The notes below the pieces were generated by a model. The model searched no databases. It worked only from the letters and a program-made list of their open reading frames with translations, and had not been told where the DNA came from. The position numbers and the translations under genes are program-made. 64,000 bases of DNA from Deltaproteobacteria bacterium. GTDB taxonomy: Bacteria; Myxococcota; Kuafuiibacteriia; Kuafuiibacteriales; Kuafuiibacteriaceae. Below are positions 30,894 to 40,203 of the stretch, piece by piece. The DNA lies in assembly GCA_016703535.1 (NCBI GenBank), contig JADJBV010000001.1, positions 5,694,001 to 5,758,000 on the forward strand. The letters run 5' to 3'. The first letter of the stretch is position 1; every line of letters starts with the position of its first letter.

Positions 30894-32454
30894 CGGGACT
30901 CCGGCAGATCGATGGGCCCCGGCGTCGGACGCGTGGGGCTAGGCTTCGCTTTCGGGAGCGGCGCCAACTTCACCAAGGTCCGGGACGGTCGATCGCGGGC
31001 CACCACCCGCTCCGTCGCCGCGAAGCCGGGGTGACGAAAGACCAGCCGCGCCGGCGTCGAAGACGGCTCCACGTTCCAAGTCCAAGGCGTCACGCCCAGG
31101 CGCTGACCATCACCCTCGATCTCGGCACCGCTCGGATCGCTGCGGAGCTCGAGGGCCACACGCGCCGGAGGATCGAGTGGTGGAGGCGTTGCCGCGGGCG
31201 TGATCGGCGGGGCCGTCGGCGGCGCGAGGTCGGGGGTTCGCGGCCTGATCGCCAAGCCGAACGCTGCCAAACCGAGGACGACGGTGAACGCCGCGGCGGT
31301 GGCCCAATTGGACCTTTTTTGCGGTGCCGAAGTCGAGACGGCCGCGCCGAGCCCGCCGGTGGAGGGGCCGGGGGCGCCCAGGGCCAGGTGGGTGTGGGAC
31401 GGGATCGGCGCCAAAGTCAGGGCCGCTCGCTCCGCCGCCCGCGTCAGCGCGTCGGCAAAGGCCCCCATATCGGCCGGTCGATCGGCGGGGGCTTTGGCCA
31501 AGGCGCCCATCACCACCTCCGCCAGCGCCCCCGGAACGGCCGAGTTGCGCGTCGCCAGGGGTTCGGGCGCCTCCATCACGTGTTTGAGCGCCAGATCGAC
31601 GGCGTTTTTGCTGGTGAAGGGCGGCGCCCCGGCCAAGAGCTCATAAAGAATGACCCCCAAGGCGTAGACGTCGGTGCGCGCGTCGATGACCCCGCCCTCT
31701 TTGGCCTGCTCCGGCGCCATGTAGAGCGGCGTGCCGACGAAGCCACCGGTGTCGGTGAGGGCCGTCCGCTCCGCCTCTCCCAGGATCTTGGAGATGCCAA
31801 AATCCAAGACCTTAACCTCCACGTGTCCGGCGCGACGCGCCAAGAAGATGTTGGCCGGCTTGAGATCCCGATGAACGATGCCCACCGCGTGGGCCGCCTG
31901 CAGCGCCCGGGCCACGGTGATCCCACCGACACCGCCAACCCCAAGGGGAGCGGCCCGGCCCGGGTCAGGTGGGTGAGATCGAAGCCGACCAGCAGCTCCT
32001 CCACGATGAACACCCGCCCTTCTGGCGTCTCGTCGAGGTTCACGACTTCCACGATGTTCGGGTGGTGGATACGGCTGGCCGCCACCGCCTCCCGTTCGAA
32101 GCGAGCCAAGGCCGTCGCGTCTCGGGAGTATTCGGGCCGCAGCACCTTGGCGGCGAAGCGCTTCTGGAGGCGCAGGTGCTCCACCTCGTAGACCGCACCC
32201 ATCCCTCCGAAGCCGATGAGGCGCTCCACTCGATAGGCCTTGCCGAGCTGGAACCCGGGCTCCAGCACCTCGGAAGGTGGCAGGGGCGCCAGGGGGCTGG
32301 GCTCCGCGCCTCCTTGGCCAATGCGGCGGGACCGGGGGACCGTCGGATCGCCACTGGGCTCGGAATCGGCGGCCCCAAACGGCGCGGCGCCGTCGTACGG
32401 ACAAGCGGAGTCCGTCGCCAGGAGCTCGCGCATGCAAAGCGGGCAAACGCGCAT
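30890..32454 (-). pseudogene. Ser/Thr protein kinase, interrupted by a one-base frame change
   Basis: The start ATG 32454 opens with a zinc ribbon (CPLCMRELL...CPYDG), then the kinase N-lobe (IGFGGMGAVYEVEHL, AAKVLRPE, RVFIVEEL). After LPLGLAVSVG the homology continues in another frame with ITVARALQAAHAVGIVHRDL (catalytic loop HRDLKPAN), VLDFGISK, a membrane helix (about AAAFTVVLGLAAFGLAI) and a C-terminal PEGA-like domain (LRSDPSGAEIEGDGQRLGV). The change falls at about 31943-31950, where the minus strand has GTGGG before ATC; one more G restores the frame. Coupled to the PEGA gene by ATGA. Either truly broken or an assembly error. Confidence 0.85.
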
Positions 32455-32539
32455 CCGGCCTCGGTAGAACCGACATAACGTCCGGCCCGACAGCGGTCAA
32501 CCTTGCGGGGCACCGGGGTCTTCAGCATGCTCGGACCTC
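32455..32539. promoter_or_regulatory. Divergent region between two frame-changed signalling genes
   Basis: 85 bp between the kinase ATG (32454, minus) and the FHA-sigma54 ATG (32540, plus). No -24/-12 or clear -35/-10 pair was recognised. Confidence 0.3.
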
Positions 32540-33517
32540 ATGAGGGACGGGCGGACGACCTGGAAACGCCGCTCCCTGCCCACGCTCCGGGAGCGGCGCC
32601 GTCTCTTGCGGGTCGTGTGGTCGCCGGACCAGGGCGCGATCGGCCGATGCCTGGAGCTGGACGGCAGCACTTGGATCATCGGCCGAGAAGGCGAAGGCCC
32701 GGGCCGAGTCGCCGATCGCACCATGTCCAGGCGCCACGCCCGTCTGGTGCCCCACCCCAGCAAACTCGGTTACCTGGTCGAAGACCTGGGTGGCAGCAAC
32801 GGGACCTTCTTGGATGGCCATCGCCTCAAGAAGCCCGAGGTCCTGGGCGCGACCAGCGTGTTGACCATCGGCGAGACCTCCTGGGTGCTGGACGCTGAAC
32901 CCGAACCCGACGATCTGCCGATCATCCCCAGCGCCAGCGGCGTCGACGCGACCGAACTCGCGGGTGTCTCCCTCGCGGCGGAACGGTTGCGAAGGGCCGC
33001 CGCCAGCGCCGGCGGCACCAAAGGTGCGGTCCTGTTGCTCGGCCCGAGCGGCGCCGGCAAAGACGTCTTGGCGCACGCGATCCATCGACAAAGCGGCCGG
33101 GAGCCGTTTGTGGCGGTCAACTGCGCCACCATCCCACCCGAACTCGCCGACTCTCAGCTGTTTGGACACCACAAGGGCGCCTTCACCGGCGCCGACAAAG
33201 ACCGGGGTGGCCTCTTTCGCCGGGCCTCGGGCGGCACCTTGTTCCTCGACGAGGTCGCGGAGCTCCCCGCCCAAGTGCAAGCCAAGTTGCTCCGCACCTT
33301 GGAGGAGGGTTCGATCGAGCCGGTCGGCGCCGACGCCCCGGTTTCGGTCGACGTCCGAATTTTGGCCGCCACCAACCGCGACGTCAGCCAAGAGGGCTTT
33401 CGGGCCGATCTCTACGCGCGCCTCGCCGACTGGGTCTTCCATGTGCCTCCCCTCCTCGAGCGCCGATCCGACGTTTTGCCGCTGTTTCAGCGCTTTTTGG
33501 GGGTCCGCGCCCCATGA
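32540..33517 (+). CDS. FHA-domain sigma54-dependent activator, N-terminal and AAA+ part
   Basis: 325 residues. FHA domain about 35-115 (IIGREGEGPGRVADRTMSRRHARL, GSNGTFLDG), then an AAA+ sigma54 activator core: Walker A GPSGAGKD (usual GE/GSGTGKE), GAFTGA loop in HHKGAFTGADKDRGGLF, Walker B GGTLFLDEV, and the R-finger stretch ILAATNRD..F..DLYARL. The frame ends at 33517, just past VRAP; the missing tail (DNA-binding Fis-type helix) lies in the next frame. FHA binds phosphothreonine, so kinase input is expected; the neighbouring kinase is a candidate. The usual two sigma54 hallmark turns are intact. Confidence 0.88.
   Translation: MRDGRTTWKRRSLPTLRERRRLLRVVWSPDQGAIGRCLELDGSTWIIGREGEGPGRVADRTMSRRHARLVPHPSKLGYLVEDLGGSNGTFLDGHRLKKPEVLGATSVLTIGETSWVLDAEPEPDDLPIIPSASGVDATELAGVSLAAERLRRAAASAGGTKGAVLLLGPSGAGKDVLAHAIHRQSGREPFVAVNCATIPPELADSQLFGHHKGAFTGADKDRGGLFRRASGGTLFLDEVAELPAQVQAKLLRTLEEGSIEPVGADAPVSVDVRILAATNRDVSQEGFRADLYARLADWVFHVPPLLERRSDVLPLFQRFLGVRAP
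33276..33291. repeat. Near-perfect copy of the dispersed palindrome
   Basis: TGCAA-GCCAAG-TTGCT: one mismatch in the right arm. Inside the FHA-sigma54 gene. Confidence 0.35.
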
Positions 33518-33852
33518 CCGCCGACTTCGTCGAGGCCCTCCTCCTCCACGACTGGCCCCTCAACATCCGCGAGCTCCAGAAGTTGGCCCAACGCCTGGCG
33601 CTGACGGTCCCCGCCAACACCAGCTTGGACCTCGAACACCTGCCCCGCGCCTTCGCCGATCCCATCTCGGGTCGAGGTGGTGCACCCGAGGAGGCCGACG
33701 GAGAACCACCGGCGCCGGCCGTCCTCGAGCAGGCCCTGCGGCGGGCCAAGGGCAACGTCAAACAAGCCGCCGACGACCACGGCTGGCATCGAACCCAGCT
33801 CTACCGTTGGCTGCGGCGAGCGGGGATCGATCCCGAGTCCTTCCGCGATTAG
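33514..33852 (+). CDS. FHA-sigma54 activator, C-terminal part (separate frame)
   Basis: 112 residues from ATG 33514, which overlaps the previous stop by 4 nt (ATGA). It begins exactly where the AAA+ homology should go on (FVEALLLHDWPLNIRELQKLAQRL) and ends with a Fis-type helix-turn-helix (ALRRAKGNVKQAADDHGWHR). The frames can be joined by one added C in the CCCC run at 33510-33513. So this is either the second half of a frame-changed gene or a rare natural split with coupled translation. Convergent with the 1691-residue lipoprotein gene: the two stop codons overlap by 4 nt. Confidence 0.8.
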   Translation: MTADFVEALLLHDWPLNIRELQKLAQRLALTVPANTSLDLEHLPRAFADPISGRGGAPEEADGEPPAPAVLEQALRRAKGNVKQAADDHGWHRTQLYRWLRRAGIDPESFRD

Positions 33853-36800
33853 GGCTTGGCCACCGAGACGTAGTCGAAGCGGATCAACACGTCGTCCAGC
33901 TCGGTGAGGACCACACCGTCCCGGGACCCTTGGGCGAAGGCGCTGATGCTCTCCTTGGGGATGAACAAGGTGTAGTCACCAAACAAGCCCCGCGCCGCCA
34001 GCTCACTGGTGCTCCCGTTGGCGTAGCGGCTGTCGAAGAAGTCCGCGGCGGGTACGTTGGCCCACGCCGTCACCCGAGCCGCGGTGAAGTCGTCGATCGA
34101 CCGATCCAAGCCGAGCTCCGCGCCGCCGAGCAGGTTTTTGGTCGGCCGGACCGAGGCCAGCTGGAGCGCTTCGGTGCGGTTCGTGTCGCTGCACCAGCGG
34201 CTGTAGAAGGTGTTCTTCTTCTGAACCTCCACCCGCACCGTCGGCGCCAGCCCGACGATGGCGTTGGCGCTGCCGACCAAGTTCACCGAGATCGACCAGA
34301 GCCGCTCGGCGCAATCATTGGCCCCCAGCAGCTCGGGCCGCACGTTGAAGGGGATCGACTGGCCCAAGTAGTTCTGGTCCTCGTCGTAGACCGCGTAGCG
34401 CGGCTCCATCAGCCGGGTTCGGAACGGGTCCCGATGCGAGGGGTGGGCTCGGGCGCCGTCGGGCAGCTGGAACAGGTCGCGCCGGAGGCTAAAGACCTCC
34501 TGGAGTTCGGTCGGCCGACCCCCCACCGAGCGGGTCCCGGCGGTGGCGTTCAGCTCTTGCAAGACAGCTTGCAAATCCTCCGGCACCTCCGCCGACAACA
34601 CCTGAGCCCGGAGGTCCAGGGTCTGCTGGTACTCGTACTCCACCGCCCGCACCGCCAGGTATGTCAGGCGTTGGGCCTGCTCGTAGTCTCGAGTGAAGGT
34701 GGTCACCGCCTCCGACAGCCAGTAGTCGTGGGTCGGCGGGATGATCGTCCGGTCCCGCACCACCGCCAGGGCCGCCTGCCCGTCGGCAAAGTAGGTGTCG
34801 GCGGCGATCTGCATCTCGTTGAACTGGTAGAGGGCCAACTCCAGGACCTGCAGCGCCCGCTGGACCCGCAGCGTGTCGGCCCGGGTCCCCACCAAAAACT
34901 GCTCGGCGTCCTTGAAGCAGATGTCCTCGGCGATTCGGTCGTCCAACTTCATCATCGCCGCCTCGTGGGAGCGCTCCACCTCGTCCATCGAGGTCTGAAG
35001 CGCGACCGAGGCCACGTCCGCCGCCAACTTGATCGCGCCGATACCGCAGGAGATGCCGGTGGACACGCCAAGGGTGAGGTCGTCCGAGGCCGCGTCGGCA
35101 CAGTCCTTCACCTGGCCCGCGACCAAGGACGCCGCGTCCACCGCCGCCTTGGCGATGTTCAGGCCCTGCATGGTCCGATCGTGTTCGGCCTGAGCGTCCT
35201 GGCGTTCGGTGTTGCCTTGCTCCAACAGGAAACAAGAGCTCATCGCCAAGCCGTAGGACTCCTGGTGTTCACCCAGCTCGGCCCGGGCGATCTCCAGGTC
35301 CTTGCTGGCGGCCCGGATGGTGAGGGCCTGCTCGCCGAGCTGACCCCGGAAACACCGACCCTGTTCGTAGTCGACCGAGGCCACCTGGGAGAGGGACGGC
35401 AAGGTCACGGACGCGTTGGCGAACTGAGCCGCGCAGCCCCGCTTGATGTCCGACAAGAGGGTCGGCGCGATCGCCACCCGGGTCACCGCCGCCAATTGGC
35501 TCGGGGCCTGGCGTAGGTCGAGGGGGATCTGGATCGGTCCGCGGGTGCAGCGGGCGCACGCCACCACCCCGTCGAAGCAGGCCACGCCCACCTGGACGCC
35601 GGCGTCCTCGCAGTTCATCGCTTGGGACCAGGTCGGCTCGGTGAAGTCGATGCGGGTCCGGGTGCGCTCCTGCACGCGGCGGGCGACGCAAAGTTGGTAG
35701 CCGAGGTCCGCGCCCCGGAGCAGCGTCGCGTATTTGGCCAGGTCGAACTGGCAGCCCTGGGTGTCGAGCCGCATGTAGCAGTTGCTGGCCGAGAAGGGGC
35801 GGCCGTGGTGCTGCTCCCACTCCTCCAAGATCCCGGCGGTCCCCAAGGTGTCGGGGGCGCTGCAGTAGTCCGCCACCCGATCGCCGAACTCGAAGCGCAG
35901 CCGATCCAAATTCCGATCGAGCTCACCTTGAGCCATCTCCCGCTGGAGCTGGCGGCCCTTGAACTCGTTCCAGGCCGTGCGAGCGGCGACCAAGGAGGTG
36001 CGGGCTCGGCTCACCGCCGCCGGGGCCCAGGCCATCGTCGCCCCGGGGTTGTTGCCCAGGAGGTAGTCGGAGATCGCCGAGAAGCGCTGGCCCGGGCTCA
36101 CCTCGTCGCCGAGGAAATAAAGCGGGAGGTCCTCCTCCTCGATCCCCAGCGGGTTCCGGCCGAGGGTCAGCTGGTCGACCTCGTTGAGCACCCCGACCAA
36201 CCCGCGCCCAAAGGTCCCCCGCGCCGCGTCGGCTCGGCTGTCCCAGGTCAGCCGCTCGCCCTGGGCCGCCGCGTATTGACGGGCCTGGGCCTCGAGGGCC
36301 ACGCCCAGCGCTTGGGCCAAGATCACCTCCCGGACCAGGGCGCCGCTGTCGGCCACCGCTCGCGGATCCGGGGCGAAGCGGGCCCGGCGCAGCCGCAGCT
36401 CGGCCAAGGCCAGCTGGGCGGTGTTGACCTCGGTGAGCCCAACGCTGAGGCCCACCGGCTGCTCGTGGTTGGGGTTGGGGGCCAGCGGCGTCGCCTCGTA
36501 GAAGCGCCGGTAGTCGGGGCTGGCCAAGATCTCCTCGGGCAACGCCGCCAGGGCCATGGCCCAGCGTGGGTGAAAGAGCAGGCCCAGGCCGCGGCGCGAC
36601 TTCGCCAAGGTCCGATCGATCGAAGGCGGCACCGCGTCGTCGCTGGGATCGACCCGACGGATGATCGAGGCCAGGTTCTCGGCCTCGAGGGACTCTTGGG
36701 CCAACAGCTGGTGCACCTCGAGCCAGCGCTGCACCAGGCGGTGGGCCAAGGCGTCGAGGGCGTTGGGGGGCAGGGAGGCGCCGTCCAGGGCGCGCCGACG

Positions 36801-38924
36801 GGCCCGCTCCAAGGCAAAGTCCAGGGCCAAGATCAGCCGGGGCCCCACACAACCGCCGCCGCTCAGCAGCGTGGGCAGGTCCACCAGCGCCGGATCCTCT
36901 GCCAGGCGATCGAGATCCGTCACGCAGGTCTTGAGCAAGGTCGCGGCGCCCAGGTCGGCCGAGTCTTCGAGCTCGAGCATCGGTGGGGTCGTGCCGTCGA
37001 CGCAGGTCAGGTCGCCGGTGATCCGCGAGCGCTGATCGATCAGCCCACTCGAGAGGGTGGCCGGGTCCCCGTCGCCCTCGCAGAGGACGGCCTCGGTGCA
37101 GGTCGACACCGGGTGGCGCAAGCGGCACACCGAAACCACCTCGGCGAAGCCGAAGATCGGGCGGGTCTCGAAGAGGCAACCGGTGGTGGGTTGGTCGAAG
37201 TTCATCGAGTGGGAGAGGCGGAGCCGAGGCGCGGTCCCGAGGCTGGTCGGCGTCGGCGGGGCCACCTCACAGTCGTAAGCCGCCGCGAAGGACGCACAAC
37301 CGTCGACCACCTCGGAGGCCGCGACGACGTCGGGCGGCCCGTCGGCCTGGCAGAAGGCGAGGTCCGAGAACGTTCGGTAGGTCCGAGCCGGGAGTCGCAC
37401 CGCACAGGGCAACTCATCGACCGCCACCTCCTCGGCGACGTTGTTCTCGAGCCGGATGGTGGCCGAGGCGGTGGTGTTGGGGTCGAGCTGGTTGAGGAGG
37501 AACCAAGACGGAAGGATCGGGATGCTCAGGGCCCGCTCGAGGGCGTTGCCGGTGAGCAGGAGCGCCCCGGTGCCGGAGTAGGTGAAGGTCTGCTCGGGGT
37601 CGAGGCCGCCCAAGATCTCGGCCACGCCGTCCCGAGTTGCAGTCAAGCGCTCGGCGTCATCGGCGCCGCACACCGTGACGTCGTGGCGTTCACCGCGGCT
37701 GGCGGCGCGCAGGGCCAGGGCGCTGGGCCCCGGGGTGAGATCGTTCAAGGCCGAGGCCCATGCGGTGGGATCCCGGGCCCGATCCAAGGCGCCGACCAAG
37801 GCCTCGTCGTCGGGCACGGCTTGGGGCGTGGCGTCGGTCGCCAAGTTGCGCTCAAAGGCGAGGGTCACTTGATAGCGGACCAGCGGCGCCTCTTGTTCCG
37901 GCAACACGCCCAGGAACCGCTGATCGAGCTGGAAGTTGATCGCGGTCGCGCCGGCGGCGGTGATCGCCACCGAGGCGGTGAAGGCCTGGACCAGCACCTC
38001 GGGCTCGGCGCCGGCGACCGCCCGCTCGACGGGCAAGTGGAACGCCGGGAAGCGTACGCTGTCGTTGCCCAGCCGACCGATCAAGACGCCGTTCGGGTGG
38101 AGCACTCCCAGTCGATCATGCAGCTCGAGCACCCCCTCGACCGGGAAGTATCGAACGGTCACCGGCAGCCGCAGCCCGTTCGGGGCGGGCCTCACGCCGG
38201 CACCCAAGGTCCCCAGGTGGGTCGCGACCGCGTAGCCCTCGTATTCGCCCCGGATCGCGGTGGCCCGATCGCCCTGCTGCACTGCCCGAACGGTGACCGT
38301 GTCCAAGCCGGCGTCGGAGTAGATGCGGACCGAGAGGGGCTCGGCCGAGGCCGACGCGAGCAAGCGCACCGGGATGACCTGGCGCTCGCCCATCGGGATC
38401 CCGTCAAAGCGGCACTCGGCGGTGAAGTTCTGGCCGTCGCAGGCCAGCTCCAACCCCGCAGGCGCCACCAGCCGTAGGCGCCCGACCGGCGCGTAAGGAG
38501 CGCCCAAGATGATGGCCCGGGGTGCGTCGGGGCCCTCGAGCACGAGCTCCGAAGGCTCGACGCGGAGCCCGCGAGAGGCTTGCGCGGGCAGCGGTAAGCT
38601 CAAGGTCGGATCGGCTCGATCTCGACAGTAACCGAGCTCATCGCAGCGCTCGGCGGCGCCGCACTCGGTGTCGGTGGTGCAGTCGTAGACGCACTCGCCC
38701 AAGGCGCAGTGGGTGCCGCAGCCGCAATGCTCTTGACCCAGGCAAGCGGCGCGGGCGTCGAGGGTCGCCGGGTCCCGGGTGCAGACCGGCGCCGGGGGCT
38801 CACCCGAGTCGGGGGTCACCACGCCGGTGTCTGGGGTGTCGGGGTTATCGGGGCCGGCGGGATCGGACCCGCAGCCGAAGAGGGATCCGAGGAGCAGAGG
38901 GAAGAGGAGCAGTCGACGTTGCAT
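33849..38924 (-). CDS. Very large lipoprotein, 1691 residues, unknown family
   Basis: Lipobox LFGC with Cys18, then an Asp/Pro/Gly-rich linker and a Cys-rich segment (about 48-100: CGCGTHCALGECVYDC and more) like EGF/DPPxC-rich surface domains. Residues ~110-500 are beta-rich, ~500-700 contain further Cys pairs, ~750-1100 alternate helical and beta segments, and ~1150-1500 are strongly helical (coiled-coil-like; IAEDICFKDAEQFLVGTRA, TYLAVRAVEYEYQQTLDLRA). The last ~150 residues are beta-rich again. No enzyme motif or sortase signal seen. ATG 38924 with CGGAGA upstream. By size and position on the outer membrane, an adhesin- or assembly-type role is possible, but this is speculation. Confidence 0.75.
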   Translation of the reverse strand: MQRRLLLFPLLLGSLFGCGSDPAGPDNPDTPDTGVVTPDSGEPPAPVCTRDPATLDARAACLGQEHCGCGTHCALGECVYDCTTDTECGAAERCDELGYCRDRADPTLSLPLPAQASRGLRVEPSELVLEGPDAPRAIILGAPYAPVGRLRLVAPAGLELACDGQNFTAECRFDGIPMGERQVIPVRLLASASAEPLSVRIYSDAGLDTVTVRAVQQGDRATAIRGEYEGYAVATHLGTLGAGVRPAPNGLRLPVTVRYFPVEGVLELHDRLGVLHPNGVLIGRLGNDSVRFPAFHLPVERAVAGAEPEVLVQAFTASVAITAAGATAINFQLDQRFLGVLPEQEAPLVRYQVTLAFERNLATDATPQAVPDDEALVGALDRARDPTAWASALNDLTPGPSALALRAASRGERHDVTVCGADDAERLTATRDGVAEILGGLDPEQTFTYSGTGALLLTGNALERALSIPILPSWFLLNQLDPNTTASATIRLENNVAEEVAVDELPCAVRLPARTYRTFSDLAFCQADGPPDVVAASEVVDGCASFAAAYDCEVAPPTPTSLGTAPRLRLSHSMNFDQPTTGCLFETRPIFGFAEVVSVCRLRHPVSTCTEAVLCEGDGDPATLSSGLIDQRSRITGDLTCVDGTTPPMLELEDSADLGAATLLKTCVTDLDRLAEDPALVDLPTLLSGGGCVGPRLILALDFALERARRRALDGASLPPNALDALAHRLVQRWLEVHQLLAQESLEAENLASIIRRVDPSDDAVPPSIDRTLAKSRRGLGLLFHPRWAMALAALPEEILASPDYRRFYEATPLAPNPNHEQPVGLSVGLTEVNTAQLALAELRLRRARFAPDPRAVADSGALVREVILAQALGVALEAQARQYAAAQGERLTWDSRADAARGTFGRGLVGVLNEVDQLTLGRNPLGIEEEDLPLYFLGDEVSPGQRFSAISDYLLGNNPGATMAWAPAAVSRARTSLVAARTAWNEFKGRQLQREMAQGELDRNLDRLRFEFGDRVADYCSAPDTLGTAGILEEWEQHHGRPFSASNCYMRLDTQGCQFDLAKYATLLRGADLGYQLCVARRVQERTRTRIDFTEPTWSQAMNCEDAGVQVGVACFDGVVACARCTRGPIQIPLDLRQAPSQLAAVTRVAIAPTLLSDIKRGCAAQFANASVTLPSLSQVASVDYEQGRCFRGQLGEQALTIRAASKDLEIARAELGEHQESYGLAMSSCFLLEQGNTERQDAQAEHDRTMQGLNIAKAAVDAASLVAGQVKDCADAASDDLTLGVSTGISCGIGAIKLAADVASVALQTSMDEVERSHEAAMMKLDDRIAEDICFKDAEQFLVGTRADTLRVQRALQVLELALYQFNEMQIAADTYFADGQAALAVVRDRTIIPPTHDYWLSEAVTTFTRDYEQAQRLTYLAVRAVEYEYQQTLDLRAQVLSAEVPEDLQAVLQELNATAGTRSVGGRPTELQEVFSLRRDLFQLPDGARAHPSHRDPFRTRLMEPRYAVYDEDQNYLGQSIPFNVRPELLGANDCAERLWSISVNLVGSANAIVGLAPTVRVEVQKKNTFYSRWCSDTNRTEALQLASVRPTKNLLGGAELGLDRSIDDFTAARVTAWANVPAADFFDSRYANGSTSELAARGLFGDYTLFIPKESISAFAQGSRDGVVLTELDDVLIRFDYVSVAKP
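34558..34573. repeat. Dispersed palindrome TGCAA-N6-TTGCA
   Basis: Perfect copy, spacer GACAGC, inside the giant lipoprotein gene. Confidence 0.6.
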
Positions 38925-39160
38925 TCTCCGAGTCCCGTCCCAAGATGTGTGCCGACGCTGGACGCAGGGCTCGTCGCGATCCGGAGGTCAGGGGTTCGCT
39001 CGGAAAGTGAACCGTTCCGCGGACCTCGACGCGCCCCGCCGTGACACAGGGGGTGACACAAGGGCGGTGACACGGGCCCGACCGGCGGGTGGGCAAGACG
39101 ATGGGCCGGGGACCGTCGATGCGGTTGATCCCGTGGAGCCCCCTTGCTACGAGGCCCCCG
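38925..39160. promoter_or_regulatory. Divergent intergenic region with three GTGACAC direct repeats
   Basis: 236 bp between the giant lipoprotein gene and the E1-beta gene. GTGACAC occurs at 39041-39047, 39053-39059 and 39067-39073, so with start-to-start spacings of 12 and 14 bp; such clustered direct repeats look like operator sites. Near 39143 TTGCTACGAG precedes the ATG at 39161 by about 10 nt, without a ribosome binding site. No gene was found in this stretch. Confidence 0.5.
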
Positions 39161-40141
39161 ATGCCGGTCATGAACATCATCGAGGCGGTCAACAGCGCGC
39201 TGCGGATCGCCATGGCCGCCGACGACCGAGTGATCGTGCTCGGCGAAGACGTGGGCAAGTTCGGCGGCGTCTTTCGCGCAACCAAAGGGTTGCATGAAGA
39301 GTTCGGCCCAGATCGGGCCTTGGACACGCCGCTGGCCGAAGGCGGGATCATCGGCACCGCGATCGGCATGGCGTTGTACGGGTTGCGGCCGGTGGCGGAG
39401 ATCCAGTTCGCCGACTTCATCTACCCGGCCTTCGATCAGATCGTCTCCGAGTTGGCCAAACTTCGCTTCCGCTCCGGCGGCCAATATCCTGCTCCGATGG
39501 TGATCCGCACCCCGGTGGGCGGGGGCATCAAGGGCGGCCACTACCACTCCCAATCGCCCGAGGCGTACTTCATCCACACCTCAGGGCTGAAGGTGGTCGC
39601 GCCCTCCAATCCCTACGACGCCAAGGGCCTGCTCCTCTCGTCGATCGACGATCCCGATCCGGTGATGTTCCTGGAGCCGAAGCGCGTGTACCGCGCGGCC
39701 AAAGGTGAGGTGCCTGAAGGCGCCTACCGGATCCCGCTGGGCAAGGCTGAGATCGTGCGGCCTGGCCAAACGATGACCGTGATCGCCTGGGGCGCGATGT
39801 TGCACGAGGCCAAAGAGGCGGTGACCCAGGCCGAAAAGGCCGGCCTCGACTGCGAGCTGATCGATCTGCGGACCTTGTGGCCTTTGGACATCGACACGAT
39901 CGTCGCTTCGGTCCAGAAGACCACTCGGGTGATCGTGGTGCACGAGGCCCCGCGCACCTGCGGTTATGGCGCCGAACTTTTGACCCTGATCATGGAGCGG
40001 GCCTTCTATCACCTGACCGCCCAGCCCGTGCGGGTGACCGGCTTCGACACGCCGTTCCCCTACACCCTCGAGGATGAATACCTCCCCCGGGCGCCCCGGA
40101 TCTTGAACGCCATCCAGAAGCTGGCCGCCGATCCGGGCTGA
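39161..40141 (+). CDS. 2-oxoacid dehydrogenase E1 component, beta subunit
   Basis: 326 residues, the normal length of pyruvate/branched-chain 2-oxoacid dehydrogenase E1-beta. ATG 39161 chosen because the family begins MNIIEAVNSAL. Signatures: VLGEDVGKFGGVFRATKGL, DTPLAEGGIIGTAIGMA, EIQFADFIYPAFDQIVSE, RTPVGGGIKGGHYHSQSPE, and a C-terminal transketolase half (EVVLIDLRTLWPLD-like CELIDLRTLWPLDIDTI, TGFDTPFPYTLEDEYLP). The subunit binds thiamine diphosphate together with E1-alpha. No alpha, E2 or E3 gene adjoins, so the rest of the complex must be encoded elsewhere. trxB lies 62 bp downstream. Confidence 0.93.
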   Translation: MPVMNIIEAVNSALRIAMAADDRVIVLGEDVGKFGGVFRATKGLHEEFGPDRALDTPLAEGGIIGTAIGMALYGLRPVAEIQFADFIYPAFDQIVSELAKLRFRSGGQYPAPMVIRTPVGGGIKGGHYHSQSPEAYFIHTSGLKVVAPSNPYDAKGLLLSSIDDPDPVMFLEPKRVYRAAKGEVPEGAYRIPLGKAEIVRPGQTMTVIAWGAMLHEAKEAVTQAEKAGLDCELIDLRTLWPLDIDTIVASVQKTTRVIVVHEAPRTCGYGAELLTLIMERAFYHLTAQPVRVTGFDTPFPYTLEDEYLPRAPRILNAIQKLAADPG

Positions 40142-40203
40142 TTTGAGGCGCTGCCCGGCCAATCGGATTGATCGGGGGGTGCCCGGGTGTTAGCCCCTTC
40201 GAC

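Noticed and set aside
35622..38477. A 951-codon open frame antisense to the giant lipoprotein
   Set aside because: Low-complexity composition (Gly, Arg, Gln) and no recognisable domain; the lipoprotein has a lipobox and ribosome binding site.
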